Both the position numbers and the translations under genes were made by a program. Under the pieces are notes generated by a model. The model made no database searches, had not been told where the DNA came from, and saw only the letters and a list, made by a program, of their open reading frames with translations. DNA of 64,000 bases from Galbula dea (taxonomy: Eukaryota > Chordata > Aves > Piciformes > Galbulidae). How positions within the stretch are numbered: position 1 is the first letter of the stretch; the number at the start of each line of letters is the position of its first letter. The stretch is taken from assembly GCA_013399015.1 (NCBI GenBank), contig VWZX01004666.1:846400-910399 (forward strand), read 5' to 3'. This document shows positions 47,823 to 62,412 of this stretch, piece after piece.

Positions 47823-50800
47823 TATCATTCCAAACTGCACAGCAGACTTCTCTGACTGAAGAGCCATATCCTTGAGCACAGTTCCACTAACTGAATTCTT
47901 GTTCACCATCTTCATCTCAGTTTTAGTTGTCCCTGTTCCTTTCTCCAGTGATCCCATCAAACATCAGGGTGTGAATTTCTTCAGGGAAGTAGGTAACGTA
48001 TACACAAAAACATGCCAGACCACCAAACTGCTCACCAGAGAACTCTCCAGACAGCCTCACTGCCACAGCTCTGTTTACAGCACAAGGCTACAACTTCTGA
48101 GAGATAAAAGCCCTCTTAATACAGCTCCTAGCACATTTATTTTAATAGTTTGCATGAGTTTGTTTTGGTTTGGTTTTTTTAATACAGGGAGGGAAAAGAT
48201 CCATAAACAATCTACAAAAAATCATGCTTTTCTGTCAAGTTTCTGCAGTGAGCAAATCCAGGAAAGAGCAGTTGCCCCTAAACATTGAATTAAGGACACT
48301 CAGGCACAAAATGCAGCCTCCTGAGACTTGTACACCCCAAGGACTACAAAGCAAATCAGCTGGATAAGGAGAAAATCTAGCAGAAAGGACCAGCAGCTGT
48401 TTTTGCAGCTGGTATTTCTGCAGCTGGTGGTAGAAGAACAGCACATGTATGCAGATCATCCTACCCCATAAGCAAACCACGACATCTGCATTATTGGCAC
48501 ACGTTCTCTCCTACTTAGGCCAAGTGGTTATCTTTGCAGAAACCCCCTCTGTATGCCTGGCAAGCGCAGACAGTTATTACAGTGCTATGGCTTTGTTAGA
48601 CACAGCACTTATGGTTCAAGCAAGACAGGCATGGAGAAATGAGAAGCAGTTCTAATACCAAACAAAAACTTGAAGTTTTGGTAAGAAGAAAATGGCCTGT
48701 ATTGGAAGACACTGAAAAATAAACCTCTCAGACTGCCTCCTCTGCCAAAAGGTAAAGAGCGTACCTACTGTATCTCATTCACTTATTGCTGCAGAACTGC
48801 TGGCTAGCAGGAAGCAAAAACAAAAAAAAGAACACCTCAAACAAATAAACGCAATTACCATGTTTTTCAGAGGCTGCATTCAAACACAAGAGTTACAGGA
48901 AGCCCTCTGGAGCTACGATGGAAAAGCTGACAGAATGCTAACATTCAACATAGTAATAGGTGACTCCTTCACACTTCCTTCAGATATATTTACATTCTAG
49001 AAAGGGTAAACATCAATCAGTGCAGCTTGTTTATAGCATAAATCAAAGGTGTAATAGCTAAAAACACTAGTATTGATCATCCTAGGTAACATGAAGTCTG
49101 CAGGCAGCCTAGACTCTCGCTACGCCTGGTCCCCTATAGAATGCAGCTAATAGGCTTGCTCACAACTCATCACATGACCTCAGATACATGTGATTTGTCC
49201 CAGACACCATCCTCCCTGCACACCCACCCAAACCACTCACTTTAAGGCTTTGACTCACTTCAGGGTACAGCAGACAAAAAAGCTTAAGCTCACATGCACT
49301 CCAGCCTCCCGAGACATAAGCTTGGCCCACACCTACCATCCTACAACCCCCAAAGCATTGCATCACTCAAACAAGTTTATGCAAGTCCCTTACAGGAAGG
49401 GCTTGATAAGGATTCCTGGACAGGCAGGCACCTGATGAAGAGTACAGGCTTACAGGTGACTTCAGGTGGGAAAAACAATGCCCTGAGAGTAAGCAACAGT
49501 GCACAATATGCCCTGAACTACTGAGCCCACAGACTCAGCATAGCAAAGCTAAAAGTATGTGCAGCCCCTGCCTACCTCCAAGAGCCATTTCAGGGAGTCT
49601 GGCAATTAGGGTGCAGCTCACTCCAGCTGGTCTAAAGCACTGCTGCCTCTGAACCACAGGTCCTGCCCTTTCCCCTGCAATGGCTCTAAGGACACTGCTA
49701 TGACTGACTCTTCACTTCATGAAAAGCAAATACGTCATTAGCATTGACTGCGAGATTGCTCTAGCCACCAAAAAAGTTGGGAACATGCAGCCAAGAGGAA
49801 AATGGAGAAATGCCCCTGTGGGGACTTCAGCCAATTGTGAAAACCTATCTCCAAACACTTAAAAAAAAGAGAAAGAAATAAAAAAGGAAAAAATAGCAAG
49901 AATGCTAAAATGTATCTTTTGGCAAGAATTAGGTCAGCTTGAATGCAATAATTCTAAGAACGAAACAACCCTCCTGAGTACTTCAAGAAGAAGGCAGCAA
50001 AAATACAGAAGTCACCCTTAATTAGCCAAAAAAGGCTGGGAACAAACGGCCAAAACAAGGGTAAAGACAAAAATGCATGAGCAGCCCATCAGGGGAGGAC
50101 TACTGAAGTCTAAATACAGGCTGTTCTTCCATGTGTACATAGAAGATGTGTATATGCATATTTAATGTGCTAGTTTGAAATAATAACACAGAACAGAGAA
50201 GTATTATGCTTAATTAGGGATGTATTTCAGAAAAAGTATTTAGTGAGTTGGATATCAAAGGATCAGTGAAATCAAGTGACGGATGAGCTCATCTTTAAGC
50301 TCAGTGTATGGTTTTACCTTGGCATTACCATTCAACAACATGGCAGGCATCCTCCTTGGGCAAAGAGGGTTACCCAGAATGCAATTTAACAGCCTTGTCT
50401 AAAGCAAGTTTCAACATACATCCAAAACCACCATATCAAAAACAGGACTTAGACACAAGAGCCTCAGCTGGAACATCACCCCCAGGTACAGTCTTCTGGG
50501 AGGTGTCAATTTAGCAGTAGATAAGAGGTAACACAAATAATGAAAACAAACAGGCAGATCAACAGCAGCTATCTCAGATTATCTGCTCCTGATGCACTAT
50601 CTTACGCAATGTCACAAAGTACTTTTCTGTAACCATCCAGTTGCAAGCAAGCACCAAAAAAGAGGTTTGAGAGAAGACACAGTAGTTCTTTTTTTAGAGA
50701 TACAGCCTGTTACCCAACCAAAATACACTTGGCAGGCAACACAGCAAAGGACTTCTGCAAACCTTGACAGGGACCTTCCCCTTGTCCACAGAGCAAGTAA

Positions 50801-52649
50801 AGAATGGCTGATGAGGCAGAGCCAAGGTGAGCGAGCAAAGGGCTCTTCCCAGCAAGGAAAGCCAAGCAGAAATCTGATGAACAATTTTCCATCAGACCTT
50901 GCAGCAAATGGGGACTCTAGCAGAGGCAGCACAGCGCAAACCTCTGCCAAATCACAGAGAAGGGAGAGAAAACTAACTGCTCTACATGGGATAAATTACT
51001 TGGGGGAGAAAAGTGCTAACAATCCATGACCTATTGCAGAAGAGCTTCAAAAAGTAGATGGGGCTCGTGATGAGCTGAAAAACCTGAAGCAGAGAGACTG
51101 CTGGCATGGGGCACGCAATTTGAGACTGTGTCAGCAAAGCAGCCCATGACAGCAGGGACTGCTGTTTCAAAACTCAGGAATCTTCACTTGACCATTAACT
51201 TCATACTCAATTTTAAATATTTTAATTGCATTTTTAACAAAGCCATCCTCAATTATGAATGCTTGCTCAAGCAGGAAGCTGCCCCATCTTGGCAGTTTGA
51301 TGGCGTATTTAGACCCAGAGGCCCTTTTATTTTCTTAACAGCATCTGAATTTCTAACACCAAGTGGGTGCCCCTAAGATCCAGGTATGTGACACAACACC
51401 TCAGCCTAGACACTGCAACAGGGGACTGGGCTGTGCTGAGGGGCAGCCAGGAGGCCTCCTGAGGCCAACTCAAGGGCATAATCAACGCTGCATTTTGCAA
51501 CAGCTTAACCACAGCTTTCTTTAAGCATGTCTCTGCATTAGCCTGCCACAAAGCCACAGACAGATGAAGCCTCACAAACACCTGCCATACATTAAGGCAC
51601 CTCAAACCAAGTAGGAGTCCAGGTGTTGCCAGCAGTGCCATGCCTGCTTTGCAAGGACATCCCTACCATCCAGCCAGCCAACAGATCCTCCCTTTCACCA
51701 GATCCCAGGCAACTGAGGGGGGAGTTCTGGGATTTCTTTCACCTTTTGAATCTGGAAGTGGGAGTTTGAATAAAGAAGTACCAACAGCACCCTGCACTGT
51801 TGGGCTGTACATGAGAGATTTTGGTGCAGCATCATGCGGACATGGTCACCTCTCACAAGCACACACTTGTTGCCATCTCCCACCTCAGGAAGAATGAACA
51901 CACTCAAAAAAAAAATTTAACTATTTGTTTAGTGTCATTTGATAATAACATTAATTACTTTAACTCTGAGTTAATGAGCAGCAGCTGTAAACAGCCAGAG
52001 GCACCGTCTCAGGCTATCAGCTCATCTCAGATGGTCATTTATTAATCTAAAAGGAACGTCTCAGGCATTAAAAAATTATTACTGTATCTGCTGGTTTGCT
52101 ATTTTATTTAAAGCAGTGCTCTCACTAAAAGCAAGGAATAACTGTATGAATATTAAGGCAGACTGAAGAAGCTCCACTTTTCAATGTGTATTAGCAGTGA
52201 ACACAAGGGCAACGTTTCTATTTTTTGCATCAGAGTCTTGTCCTCGCAAGCAGTGACTCTGCGTTTTTAGCTCTCAGGGCACAAATCCAAGTGTGATCTC
52301 ATGCAACTGTCAAACCTCTTCTAACAGAAAAAAAGGCCTGTGCCAAGTACAGGTAGAAAAATCATAAACAGCTCTCTCAGGAGTTGGTTATACAAGCAAA
52401 ATATTTCTAGAATGTGTTTTTCGTATTTAAAGTTTTAAATGCATAGAGGCAGTTCCATGAGCATCTGGTCAGACTTTTTTAATCTGTCACCAAGAAACAC
52501 AGGTTCATTTTACTGCTGTGTATGAAAAATACAGCCAGTTGCTGGTGCAACCAGGACAAGCCACAGATATTTGGCTTCACAACACCCATCACTAACTGCA
52601 TATGCAGCCACCTGTCTAATCAGCATTATCAGTCTACGGCTTGGGGAGG

Positions 52650-52760
52650 GCTGTTTTTTGGTTTAGCTTTGGGGGAAGGGGGCAGGGAAGGAGTTTTGGT
52701 TTTTGTTTGTTTGGCTAGTTGGTTGGGGTTTGTTTGTTGTTTCTGTTTGGTTTGTTTTGC
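52650..52760. repeat. GT/T-rich low-complexity stretch
   Basis: Repeated gttt, ggttt and ttgtttgttt units with G runs, strongly strand-biased. Open frames across it on both strands are artefacts. Confidence 0.75.
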
Positions 52761-55700
52761 TTTAAAATACTCTTCTTTGGATCTTGCCTGTGCTAGTCTT
52801 ACACCAAAGCCACTTGTGTTCATTTCAGCACAGGTGCTTTCAGAGTACATAATTCAAAAGGGGGAACTGAAGTAGGTCCAAGGCTCTGCAAGGGTGATGG
52901 GGAAGACAGGGAGAGCAAAGCCCTGCCCAGCCTCTACAGCCACCATGGCTCCCATCTCACCTTGTTCAACCCCAGTGGGATGAACAGAAACTATTTCATC
53001 AAGCTATTCCCCTGCTTACACCTGTTCTCATGCAAGGGGGCAAGAGCTTGGTTTACATTGAAACTAGCTTTCCACACCAGATTAGTCCTGCTGACTGCAA
53101 GTATCAGATAGTAAGATCTTCAAACATCCCTACCACTACCCCAGTAGCACACTTAGTAAGGATTTCAAACACTACCAGGGACACAGCACTTGAGCACTTA
53201 CTTAAGTACTTGCTTGAATTAAGGCTCAGGCTGCTACAAAATCCCAGAAGAACAGAAAACTGTTTGAGAGGAGAGACATGAAAACAGAGAGGTCATTTTT
53301 CCAAATATGGACTGACTGGTTGGAAGACAAAGCCCCATTTCACCCTGACACACCCACAGGCGAGCAGCTGCAAAGCCTGGAGATCTCCAGCCTTAGCTCA
53401 TTCACATGCAATGGGAGATCTTTCACATTGTGTGAAGTACACCAGAAAACTGAACATCACAGGTTGCAGTTTTAGGGCTGGAGTTGAAAAGATCACATGG
53501 AAATACAAAGGTTATCTGTGCAAATTTAAAAGCACTACTTCCCAAGAACGTTACCTGTGACTTTCAAACACTCTAATTTAGACACAGGTCCAAGGAAACT
53601 GCTCAGGCCCTGCACTGAAGCATAACCCCTACCATAGGTGAAGTACATGCTACTTTTCGATGCCCTTCAGAGTCAGAAATGAAAGCCTGATGTCATTAAC
53701 ACTACACTACCAACACCCTTTTGGGCTTTATGAAGAAATACTTCAACTTAACTGTATTCTGCTGCATTATGGAATACCCATGTCCTGCTACAACCCACAT
53801 GATAACTAAGGTCAGGTTTTGCCAGTTCATACACACACAGTCATAATAAAAGACCAGAATGAACTGAGCTTACAGGCAGTAAATCTAGAAGTATTCAGTA
53901 TGTCAAAAAAATGCACACAGACACAGCAAAACAGCTATCAAGAAAACCCTGGGAGTTTTTTAGGTTTAATTTATGGCATTTAGTCTAGAATAGGCCTTGT
54001 TATCTTGGGAGTCATTTGGGTGTAACTACAGAGGTAAGTGTAACTGCTAGATAGGCTGGAAGAGAAAAGAACCTTCTTGCTTGAGTTTTAACTCCGTAAG
54101 CAGAAATATCATCACTCCTTTACTACAGAAATATTTCAGTCCTCTTTATAAGATTTTTTAGCTCACTGTACTGCCCCCAAAAGGACACCTCTCAAATTCA
54201 TCTCCGAGAGGCAGCACATGCAGCAGAGTCGCCTGGGAAGCAGACGGCATTTGGCACCATTCTTCTAAGACTGAGGACCTACAGGACTAAACTCACTGTG
54301 TCTCAATATACACCACTGCAGTTGAGCAAAGTCAGATTATGTGCTTCCCTGGAGACACTAAAAGATTTGCCAAGTAATCTTGAACAAAATAGGAAAGGTA
54401 AGAAGACGAGTTTGATTTCCTGTCTTTTATTTGGGATACTTCCTTCCATATAGATGGATCTCCAGTGCAGTAAAGACACAAATAGAAATTATTGCAGCAA
54501 ACAATTTTTTGTTCTTTCACTTGTTTTAAATCAAGAGAGCAGAAGCAGAAATAAACCAATTGTTTTGAGAGATGGGCAGCTTTAGAGGCTTCCTTGACTG
54601 GGTATGGCTTTCTCCATGAACTTTGGCAAAAATGAGTCTGATGTTCATCAGATGAAATCTGCTGAAAGCCATACAGCAATTACCCTCGAGAGCAATTTCA
54701 GACTGGCACTTCAGGTTAAGGAAAATTTCTTTGCTCTGCTGAAGCTTTGTACAGAAACTAGCTTTGAAATAGCTTACAAGACTGGTCCTGATTTTTTTTT
54801 TTTAATCGCTTAATATAATGCTGCACTCCTGTGAGGTCTTCAGTATGAGAAAGGATAAAGGCTAGCAGTGTGTGAAAAGGTGCTTGCCCCTTGGAGTTCA
54901 GAGTTGCACGTTCTGGAGATTTAAAGTAAATGTTATCTATGACTTGAAGTGAATTTTGTCACAGTGACTGATAATGTAAGAAGCTGAGCAGTGAATGATC
55001 CCTCAATCATTTAAGATATACTCTGCCCCAGTATTTTACTGTTTTACAGGTTTGGTTTGGGTTTTGTTTGGGGGTTTTTGGGAGGGTGGGCGTTTTTGTT
55101 GTTTTAGTTTCACTGGCTATGGATGAGACAGATTTTGTTTTTCAGGAAAACCAAACTGCTTAAATACCCTATCCATTAACAGACAAAATAAAAATAGAAG
55201 CCTTAGCCTAGAAAAACAAAGGCTGACAGGGATATCGGTCTGATCTCTAAATAAAGAAGGAGAGTAAACATCAGAAAAACAACTAAAAAGTCTGTTTGGT
55301 GTAAGAATAACAGGTGCAAGTTTGCCATAAATAATCTAGGAATGTGAAATGGCTTCCTGAGCCTTAGTTTTCAGTTATCAAAAGCACTCCCTGTAGGACT
55401 AGTATGGGTAAAGCTTTACCAGCATCCTTGCAAAAATCTTATTATGATCTGCAAAAAACTTAACTGAGCATACACATAACTATCCATACACCAGAAAACA
55501 GTCCAACTCACATACCTGTTAATGTGCAATTTCCAACACTGTATCAAACAGGGCAGTTATCTAAATTAATATACTCTCTGATGCTGTGTGACAGCTAGCA
55601 ACGCTTGTCAGATTTAAGGCTAATTCAAAGAAAATATGGAAGATCATGCACATTAAATCTGAGCCTTGTTTTGTTGAGGTTATTATAAAAGTCAGCAGAT

Positions 55701-58700
55701 ACCTGGAAGTTTAAAACACCTATAGTGGAAGCACAAAGGTTCTTGGTGAAACCCTGTTTTCTGCAGCACAATCTGCATGTAGAAGCAAGAATGAAAGCAG
55801 GGCTGAAATAAAAAGATACTTAGAAAGCTTGTTCTGCTGACCATATGCTAGCTGGAAGGTTTAGCACACTCTGAAATCTCCAGCCTTACATGCCCACTCG
55901 TGTTGCTTGAGTTGCACAGGGCATTTGCACCACTGGCCAGGATTTGGCCTGTGGCAAGCAAAATGTTAAGATCACCATCGAACAAGCATATGTGAGATCA
56001 TGCCACTCTTCAATTGATATAGAGAGACTTTATTGCTGGAACACAGTAACCATTCTGCATCTAGGTTTAAAAAAAATATGTATCTTTCTTCAGTTTGATG
56101 TGTCACTTAAGGGAAAAGGGCAATAGTCATCAGTCTTATTTAAGTAGCTATAATCTGTCCAGCTAAAATGCATTACTGTATTCAAACTGAAACCTGGCCA
56201 GAGGATTTTGTGAAACAAACCAAGGAAACATTAGTGGCAGCCACCAGTCTCATTCAGAAAACCATTTCTACAGCTTTGCAGTGCCCTGACAACATGCTGG
56301 GCCACCTGCCTACCAGCGACTGACAAGGAAGGGTGTCCCTCACTGTCCCAGCAGACCCTTCTCCTGTGGCTTCTGGGCTTTTTTTGTAGTCTCCAAACCA
56401 AAAACTAAGCCTGACCTGACTTAGTTCATGAGACCCAAAAAAGCCGTACAGATGGTATTTGCTGCTCACGTTCAGCGTTACTGGTTCTGAATTTAAACAA
56501 AAATAAACAGGAAGGGATCCCACAAGAGGGTTTGAGCTCTGGAAGAGCATGGCATCACCAAAGAAATGGCTAGAGTGTGTGATGCTGCATAAGCAGATGC
56601 ATGAAGCAGCAGTAAGATTTGCTTCTCAAATTTATTTCTTCATGCAAGAGTTTTTTCCTCAATTTGCTTTAAATACAACTGGCTTGAATAGGAAACTTGT
56701 GACCTCTCCCAAGGGACAACAAACCAGTCACAGCATCCAAAACAGGACAATCAAATCACAGTGACCACCTTAGCTCTGATCTTGCATATTTACATAATTT
56801 CTTAATTCTAAACATTTTAGACAACAGGATGGTTGTTTTATTAAAAGCCACATACATTGGCAGTCCTCACATATGTTATGTACAAAGGTAATCAAGCTCC
56901 TAACAGCAGGGACAAAGCTTGCCAAGTTATGTTCAGACTTTGGAAGCCATCCACAGAGTCATAACTGGAAGGCTTGTGAGAGGAAAGAGGCAGAGCAGCA
57001 CCCCACAATGCAGATGAATGATGTTACTGTAGTCAGTTGTGTCCCAAGGGATATCACAGTCTGCTGCACGACATGAACAGGCTGTGAAAGTCTTCACCCA
57101 TTCCTGTACTTACCAAATATATTCATGAACTGCTAGGTAACATTAACAAAGCTGCTTTTTTAAAAAAAGAATAAAAATAAAAGATTATTGAGGAAAAGCA
57201 TCCAAGCAACTTTAACAGTGTTAACAGTGGCTGTGGTAGAAAGATTTAGATTCTTTTATTATGTTTTGTTGGTTAGTTGGGTTTGGGTGAGGGAAGTGTT
57301 TGTTCACTTTTGGGTTGTTGTTTTGGTTTTTTTTAAATAAAACCAGAAAGCTCACGTTTAAGAAACACAGAATTGAGGCTTTATCTGTATCAGAATTTGT
57401 TCTAAAGTAGCAAAATCCCTCCAACTGAAATCACCACCCCAATGAAGTTAGAAATAGCACCTTTAGACTGCATTTCATGTATAGACCATTCCCAAATGAC
57501 GTACTCACTGCCCAAACCGGTATCAGATACTCACTTTGAGCATGCTCTGGTATTCAGTCAAGCCCAAGTATATCCTGAATTGCAACACTGACAAGCCAAA
57601 AGTCCTGTAATATTTTGTGGTAACACCTGACACCTCTAGACCTTTCCAGAGATGTCACAAAGTACAATGCAATATACAGATGGCAAAGAGTGCAGATAAA
57701 TCTGATCTCCAGCAGGAAGTCAGTTCAGTTCACTGATCTGACAGGATGAAAATAAGAGCAAGAGAACCCATTTCTGACACTCGAAGGGTATAAGCTGACT
57801 CACTGAGGGATCAGATAAGCACCAAAGCCATCATGAAATGACTGTGGAGCACATGGCTGCAAGTCGAAAACAGGAGGGAAAAGCAAAGAGACCCTTTCTG
57901 GCAGCAGAGGATGGTTAGATCAGACCTCTTTGCACCAGAAACATGGACCTACACAACACTGATCACAAAGGCACAACCACATTTTTGCCTGGTTTCAGCT
58001 CATGGTCTGCTGAACACAGAGCTAGACCCCAAGCCAAAAAAAAAAAGCTTTGGCTTTGGTGGCATTTGCTCCCAAGCAGTGTCTTGTCAAAGCCATTATT
58101 TGTTAAGTGCTGGAGCAGAATACTGCCTCAAATCAAGTTAAACAAATGCAGATGCCAAGTCCCCCACATGCTGGAAGCATACACACTCCGATGTTGAAGC
58201 ACCAATGGATTCTACTGGCATCCATCCACAGTATGGTGAAGGCACAAGGGAGGAGTACAGGGTGTTATTAGACAGCATCATCTTCTTTAGGGACACGGAA
58301 AGTACCCTTTTCTCCCCAGAAAGGCTGCAGAAGCCCAAAAAGCTGAAGTTGCTTTTGCACTGGCTCAGACAACTTCCCTATATTTAAAAAAATACCTTAC
58401 ACTGACAAAGGGATGGATAGGTTTCCCTCAGCCTACAGTACTCTGCACCATTCAACTCATTACCCTGAGATGGAAACATTTGTCTGGTCCCTCAACACCT
58501 ACAGCCTGTTTGGTAGCATCTGTTGAGAAGCTGTTACTACCATTTTCCCAGTTTTTGCCTTCCAATAAAAACATCACCACAGCAGCAGCACTGTTTGGAG
58601 GAATCTCCAGCTGCATGATCCGACCAGAGCTAAGAACACACTGACCCCCAGGATATCACGTTCAGAGTCCACTACAGAAACTCCTGCCAGCACAAATGAT

Positions 58701-60852
58701 CCAATTCACTCGTTAACCAAGAGATAATTGGTCATTATTCAGCCACAGCACATTAAGGAGACACAGAAACATGAAGTTTTCTACATTGCAGCTGGGAGTT
58801 TGGAATTCTGGCCTTCACCATGCTGGAATCCAGATAGTGGCACATGTATAAAATACATCTAATAGACCCAAAAAAAAGAGGAAGGATAAAACATACTCCT
58901 TGCCTACCTCAGCCTACAACAACTGATTCTTTTCTCCTTAGTTTATCATCTCAGAGGAGGTGACAGACACAAAGACATTTCAGGAGAAACTATATATAGG
59001 GTGAAATGAAGTGTTCCCTATTCTTTGGTAAACTTACTTTTGGTAGTTTAGCCACACAGTAAAATGAAATTCTTATAAATTCTACACAGTTTGTCTAAAT
59101 TCAGATACAATGTAAAAATCTCTCTTTACACCTCATTTTTGGTTCTTATAAATGGCTGGCTGGAAGGCTTACATGCAACCCAGGAGAGCTCCAGGCCAGT
59201 TATCATATGACTCCACTCTGACAGATTAAGTGCCACACTACCACTTCCAGTCAAGGACAGGATAGAAGAGCAACTGAGCATCTCACTCAGGTTTGGGCCA
59301 AAGGTCATAATTTAATTCAATCCACTGCTTGAGGGTACCTGGCCATCACAGCCACTGCATCATCACATGCATGCCATTAGCTTAAGAAATGTGCCTCTAC
59401 CAAGGCAAGCAGAGGAGTTTTCTTGGCTCAGGATAGACCTTAGGGTAACATCACCTATGCAGTGCTTCTTGCAAGTTTCTGATTTGCAGATCCCTAAAAG
59501 TTGTCAAGTAGAGGTGTGGACCTGTAGTCTCAGTTTATGGACTACAGATGGCATTTTATTAGCTCTTGTGAGCACTGTAAAAACACTCCACAGAGCCTCA
59601 GAGATCCATGAACGAAGAGGCAAAAGAGCACTAACCTAGAAAAGAATTAACAGCCAATTAAAGTATTTCTGCTTGAATTTTAAAAGTGGTATTATTTTCT
59701 TCCAAGAAAGGCAACATCCGTTCAAGTGTGCCACTCTCTACAGGACAATGCACAACTGCCTTAAGGTCTACAAATATATGAAGAATTCTGTGAAGCAGAC
59801 ACTGAAGCAATGACTTTGTCATATTTCAGAAGCTAAATTGAAGATATATGGATGCAACTGCAATACAAATCATAATACCTAAAGAGAAAGCAAGCAATAG
59901 AAACCCAAAACATCAGAAACTTGCAATGGCAATTAAGTACTATTACAGAAGTCTATAGCTGTTAACATACTAACTTCAGTGTCTTAACTAAATCTGAATT
60001 TAGAGTATTAGTCTGGTGAGCTGAGCCTTTTATATAATTTCCATTGAACACAGCAGTTAACTGCTTTCTGTTAAGCAACAGTACAGACCAAACCAGCTCA
60101 GCAGTTTTGGATGTCTGTAGTCGAGCAATGCTTGCACCTGTTTGCTCAAAACACGAGAGAAATAATTTTTCTTTCTGAACTTCCAATAAAATGAATATAT
60201 TCAGGCAAAATAAATACTTGTCTTAAACTATAGTTCAAAATTATACTATGTCTGAATTACAGATTTTGACAACTGTGTTAATAAAACGCTGTGAATAATG
60301 TTCAGTGCACAGAACAAACCCTGTATCTGGGTTTAATTATAATGATGAATAGAAGTCAGACACAGGCATCATCCCAGAGTAGTCATGCATTGTAATGTCC
60401 CATAGATACTGAAATAATGGAATCCGGTGCACTTTGTTCTCTTAGATAAGTCTCCTGCAGCTCAAACAGAAAGGCCAAGAGCACCCAGCCTCATCCAATT
60501 CTGCAAGGTTCGCACACTGAGTCATCAGAGGTTCCTATCTCCACCACTAAGATGCATCTTCTGGCAATAAATAAAGTCAGGTAAATATTGCTCCATTTCT
60601 GTCTGGCTAGAGCTTGTATACAAATTATCAGGAGAGCCAGACAGACTGATAGTGGTGAGGGCTATAGAGAAACCTTACAGTCTGTACAGAACTACCGTAC
60701 AAATATACATAAACTAGGTTATAGATATATTTCTGGGTTATATTCTAGTCTGATTTTTTTTTGAAGCAGTTTTGCCGTGACAAAGATTGGAAACTGGCAG
60801 TATCTGGTAAAATTAATGGCTTTAATCATGGCTGCAGAATAGCAGCATTAGA

Positions 60853-61380
60853 GTCATAGAATCACTAAGGCTGGAAAAGACCTCTTAAGATCATCAAGTC
60901 CAACCACTGACCCAACACCCCCATGCCACTAAACCATGTTGCAAAGTGCCACATCTACATGTTTTTTGAACACTTCCAGGGGTGGTGACTCCACCACTTC
61001 CCCAGGCAAGCCTGTTCCAATGCCTAACCACTCTTTCAGTGAAGAAATCTTTCCTAATATCCAACCTGAACCTTCTCCAGCACAACTTGAGGTCATTTCC
61101 TCTTGTCCTATCACTAGGTATCTGGGAGAAGAGACCAACCTCTACCTCACTACAACTTCCTTCCAGGGATTTGTAGAGAGTGAGAAGGTCTCCTCTGTGT
61201 CTTATTTTCTCCAGACTGAATAACTCCAACTTCCTCAGCTGCTCCTCAAAAAAGACTTGTGCTCTAGCCCTTCACCAGCTTCACTGCCCTTCTTTGGACC
61301 CACTCCAGCACCTCAGTGTCTTTCTTGTAGTAAGCCTATGCAGCATTCAAGGTGCAGCCTCACCAGTGCTGAGTACAGGA
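60853..61380 (-). mobile_element. CR1 LINE 3' fragment, same strand as RNF11
   Basis: The + strand begins gtcatagaatcactaaggct and contains gtccaaccactgacccaaca. It continues through cttcctaatatccaacctga-like CR1 segments, 'cctcagctgctcctca', 'ccttctttggacccactcca' and ends near gtgctgagtacagg. This is the reverse complement of about 530 bases of CR1 3' sequence, 5'-truncated at about 61380. The open frames on both strands over it derive from the repeat and are not genes. Confidence 0.94.
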
Positions 61381-61425
61381 AAAGAAAAAGCACTCCTTAC
61401 TTTCCTCCAAATCAGCACTGACTGA

Positions 61426-61441
61426 TTTTTTTTTTTTTTTT
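61426..61441. repeat. T16 tract beside the CR1 5' breakpoint
   Basis: Sixteen Ts on the + strand about 45 bases to the right of the CR1 truncation point. Confidence 0.85.
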
Positions 61442-62314
61442 GCTTATCACTGGATATTCACATGCCTTCTGAAATTTTATTAGTCATAAGCCAGTCATTT
61501 CCTTGATGCTTTTAGGACCTCTCTTAGCAGTCCAAACTCTAATGACATGTGGACTAACTACAGTCCAAACCACTGGAAAACTCAGCATTGTCAGCCAGCT
61601 TAGATTTGTCTTTGACTGAGGATGAGGTTGTCCCTGCCTGGACATCTGGCCTTGGAGTGCAGTGAACTACAAACAAGGACTGCATCTGAACTGTGCCTCT
61701 AGAAATACAAACTGCTCCAAGTGGGGAAAAAGCAGACAAGAGGACACAGAGGCCTCTCCATCATCCAAAAATACTATCAAGGGAAACAGGTTTCAGTATT
61801 GCAAGTTTAAGTCTGCAAATTCATCACTGCACGCTAGGGCTAAGGGAGGAACTCAATTTCCTGAGTCACAGTTTCTCTCATTCCTCCCACAGTTTCAGTC
61901 CTCCCCCAGGTACCTCTCTGCTCTACACCATGCCCAAACTAAAACTAGTAGCTAAAAACAGCGGTAGGATGAGAAGGCTCAAAAATGAGCCCAGCCTTTG
62001 ATACGATGGTATGTGTGCACGCACGTGTGTGCAGCAGAGAGCGTGCATAAACATTCTGGCAGATCAGCAGAAATGCCCAATGCAATAAACCAGCTGGTTG
62101 TGATTTGGCTGACGCAACTACAGTTGAAAGGACAGTTCTTTATCTCCTCCTCCAGTTGCTGCACACGTCTGCTGTTTGTCCGTGTAACTGCATGTGGATC
62201 CTGGCCCAGCAGCTTTTATGCCACCGGCATTCTGACTTTCTTCTTCACTGATGAGAAACAAAGTGGCTGGCAGATTCCTGTGGAGGAGTGGTAAATAAAA
62301 AACCCCACTCTCTG

Positions 62315-62412
62315 TAACTGTTTGGTCTCTTGAAAATTGTTTCATTAGTTCACAAGAAAGTCACAGTTGATTTGCTTTAGTCCATTCCACAGATCATTAT
62401 CTCTTCAAAACA
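62315..62412 (+). repeat. Diverged direct repeat, copy 1
   Basis: About 98 bases, matched in the same orientation by 63459-63556. Shared words include tttggtctctt, gtttcat, attccacaga and ctcttcaaaa. By eye about 80-85% of positions match, and most differences are transitions. The family, if any, is not recognised. Confidence 0.8.

Noticed and set aside
47872..48288. A 138-codon open frame on the + strand
   Set aside because: It begins with TTG, not ATG, has no recognisable domain, and sits in an intron of a gene on the other strand.
50592..51029. A 145-codon open frame on the + strand
   Set aside because: No recognisable motif or repeat, low-complexity polar composition and no splice context. 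Chance is the simplest explanation.
60894..61425. Several overlapping open frames on both strands
   Set aside because: They lie over the CR1 fragment at 60853-61380 and mirror its sequence.
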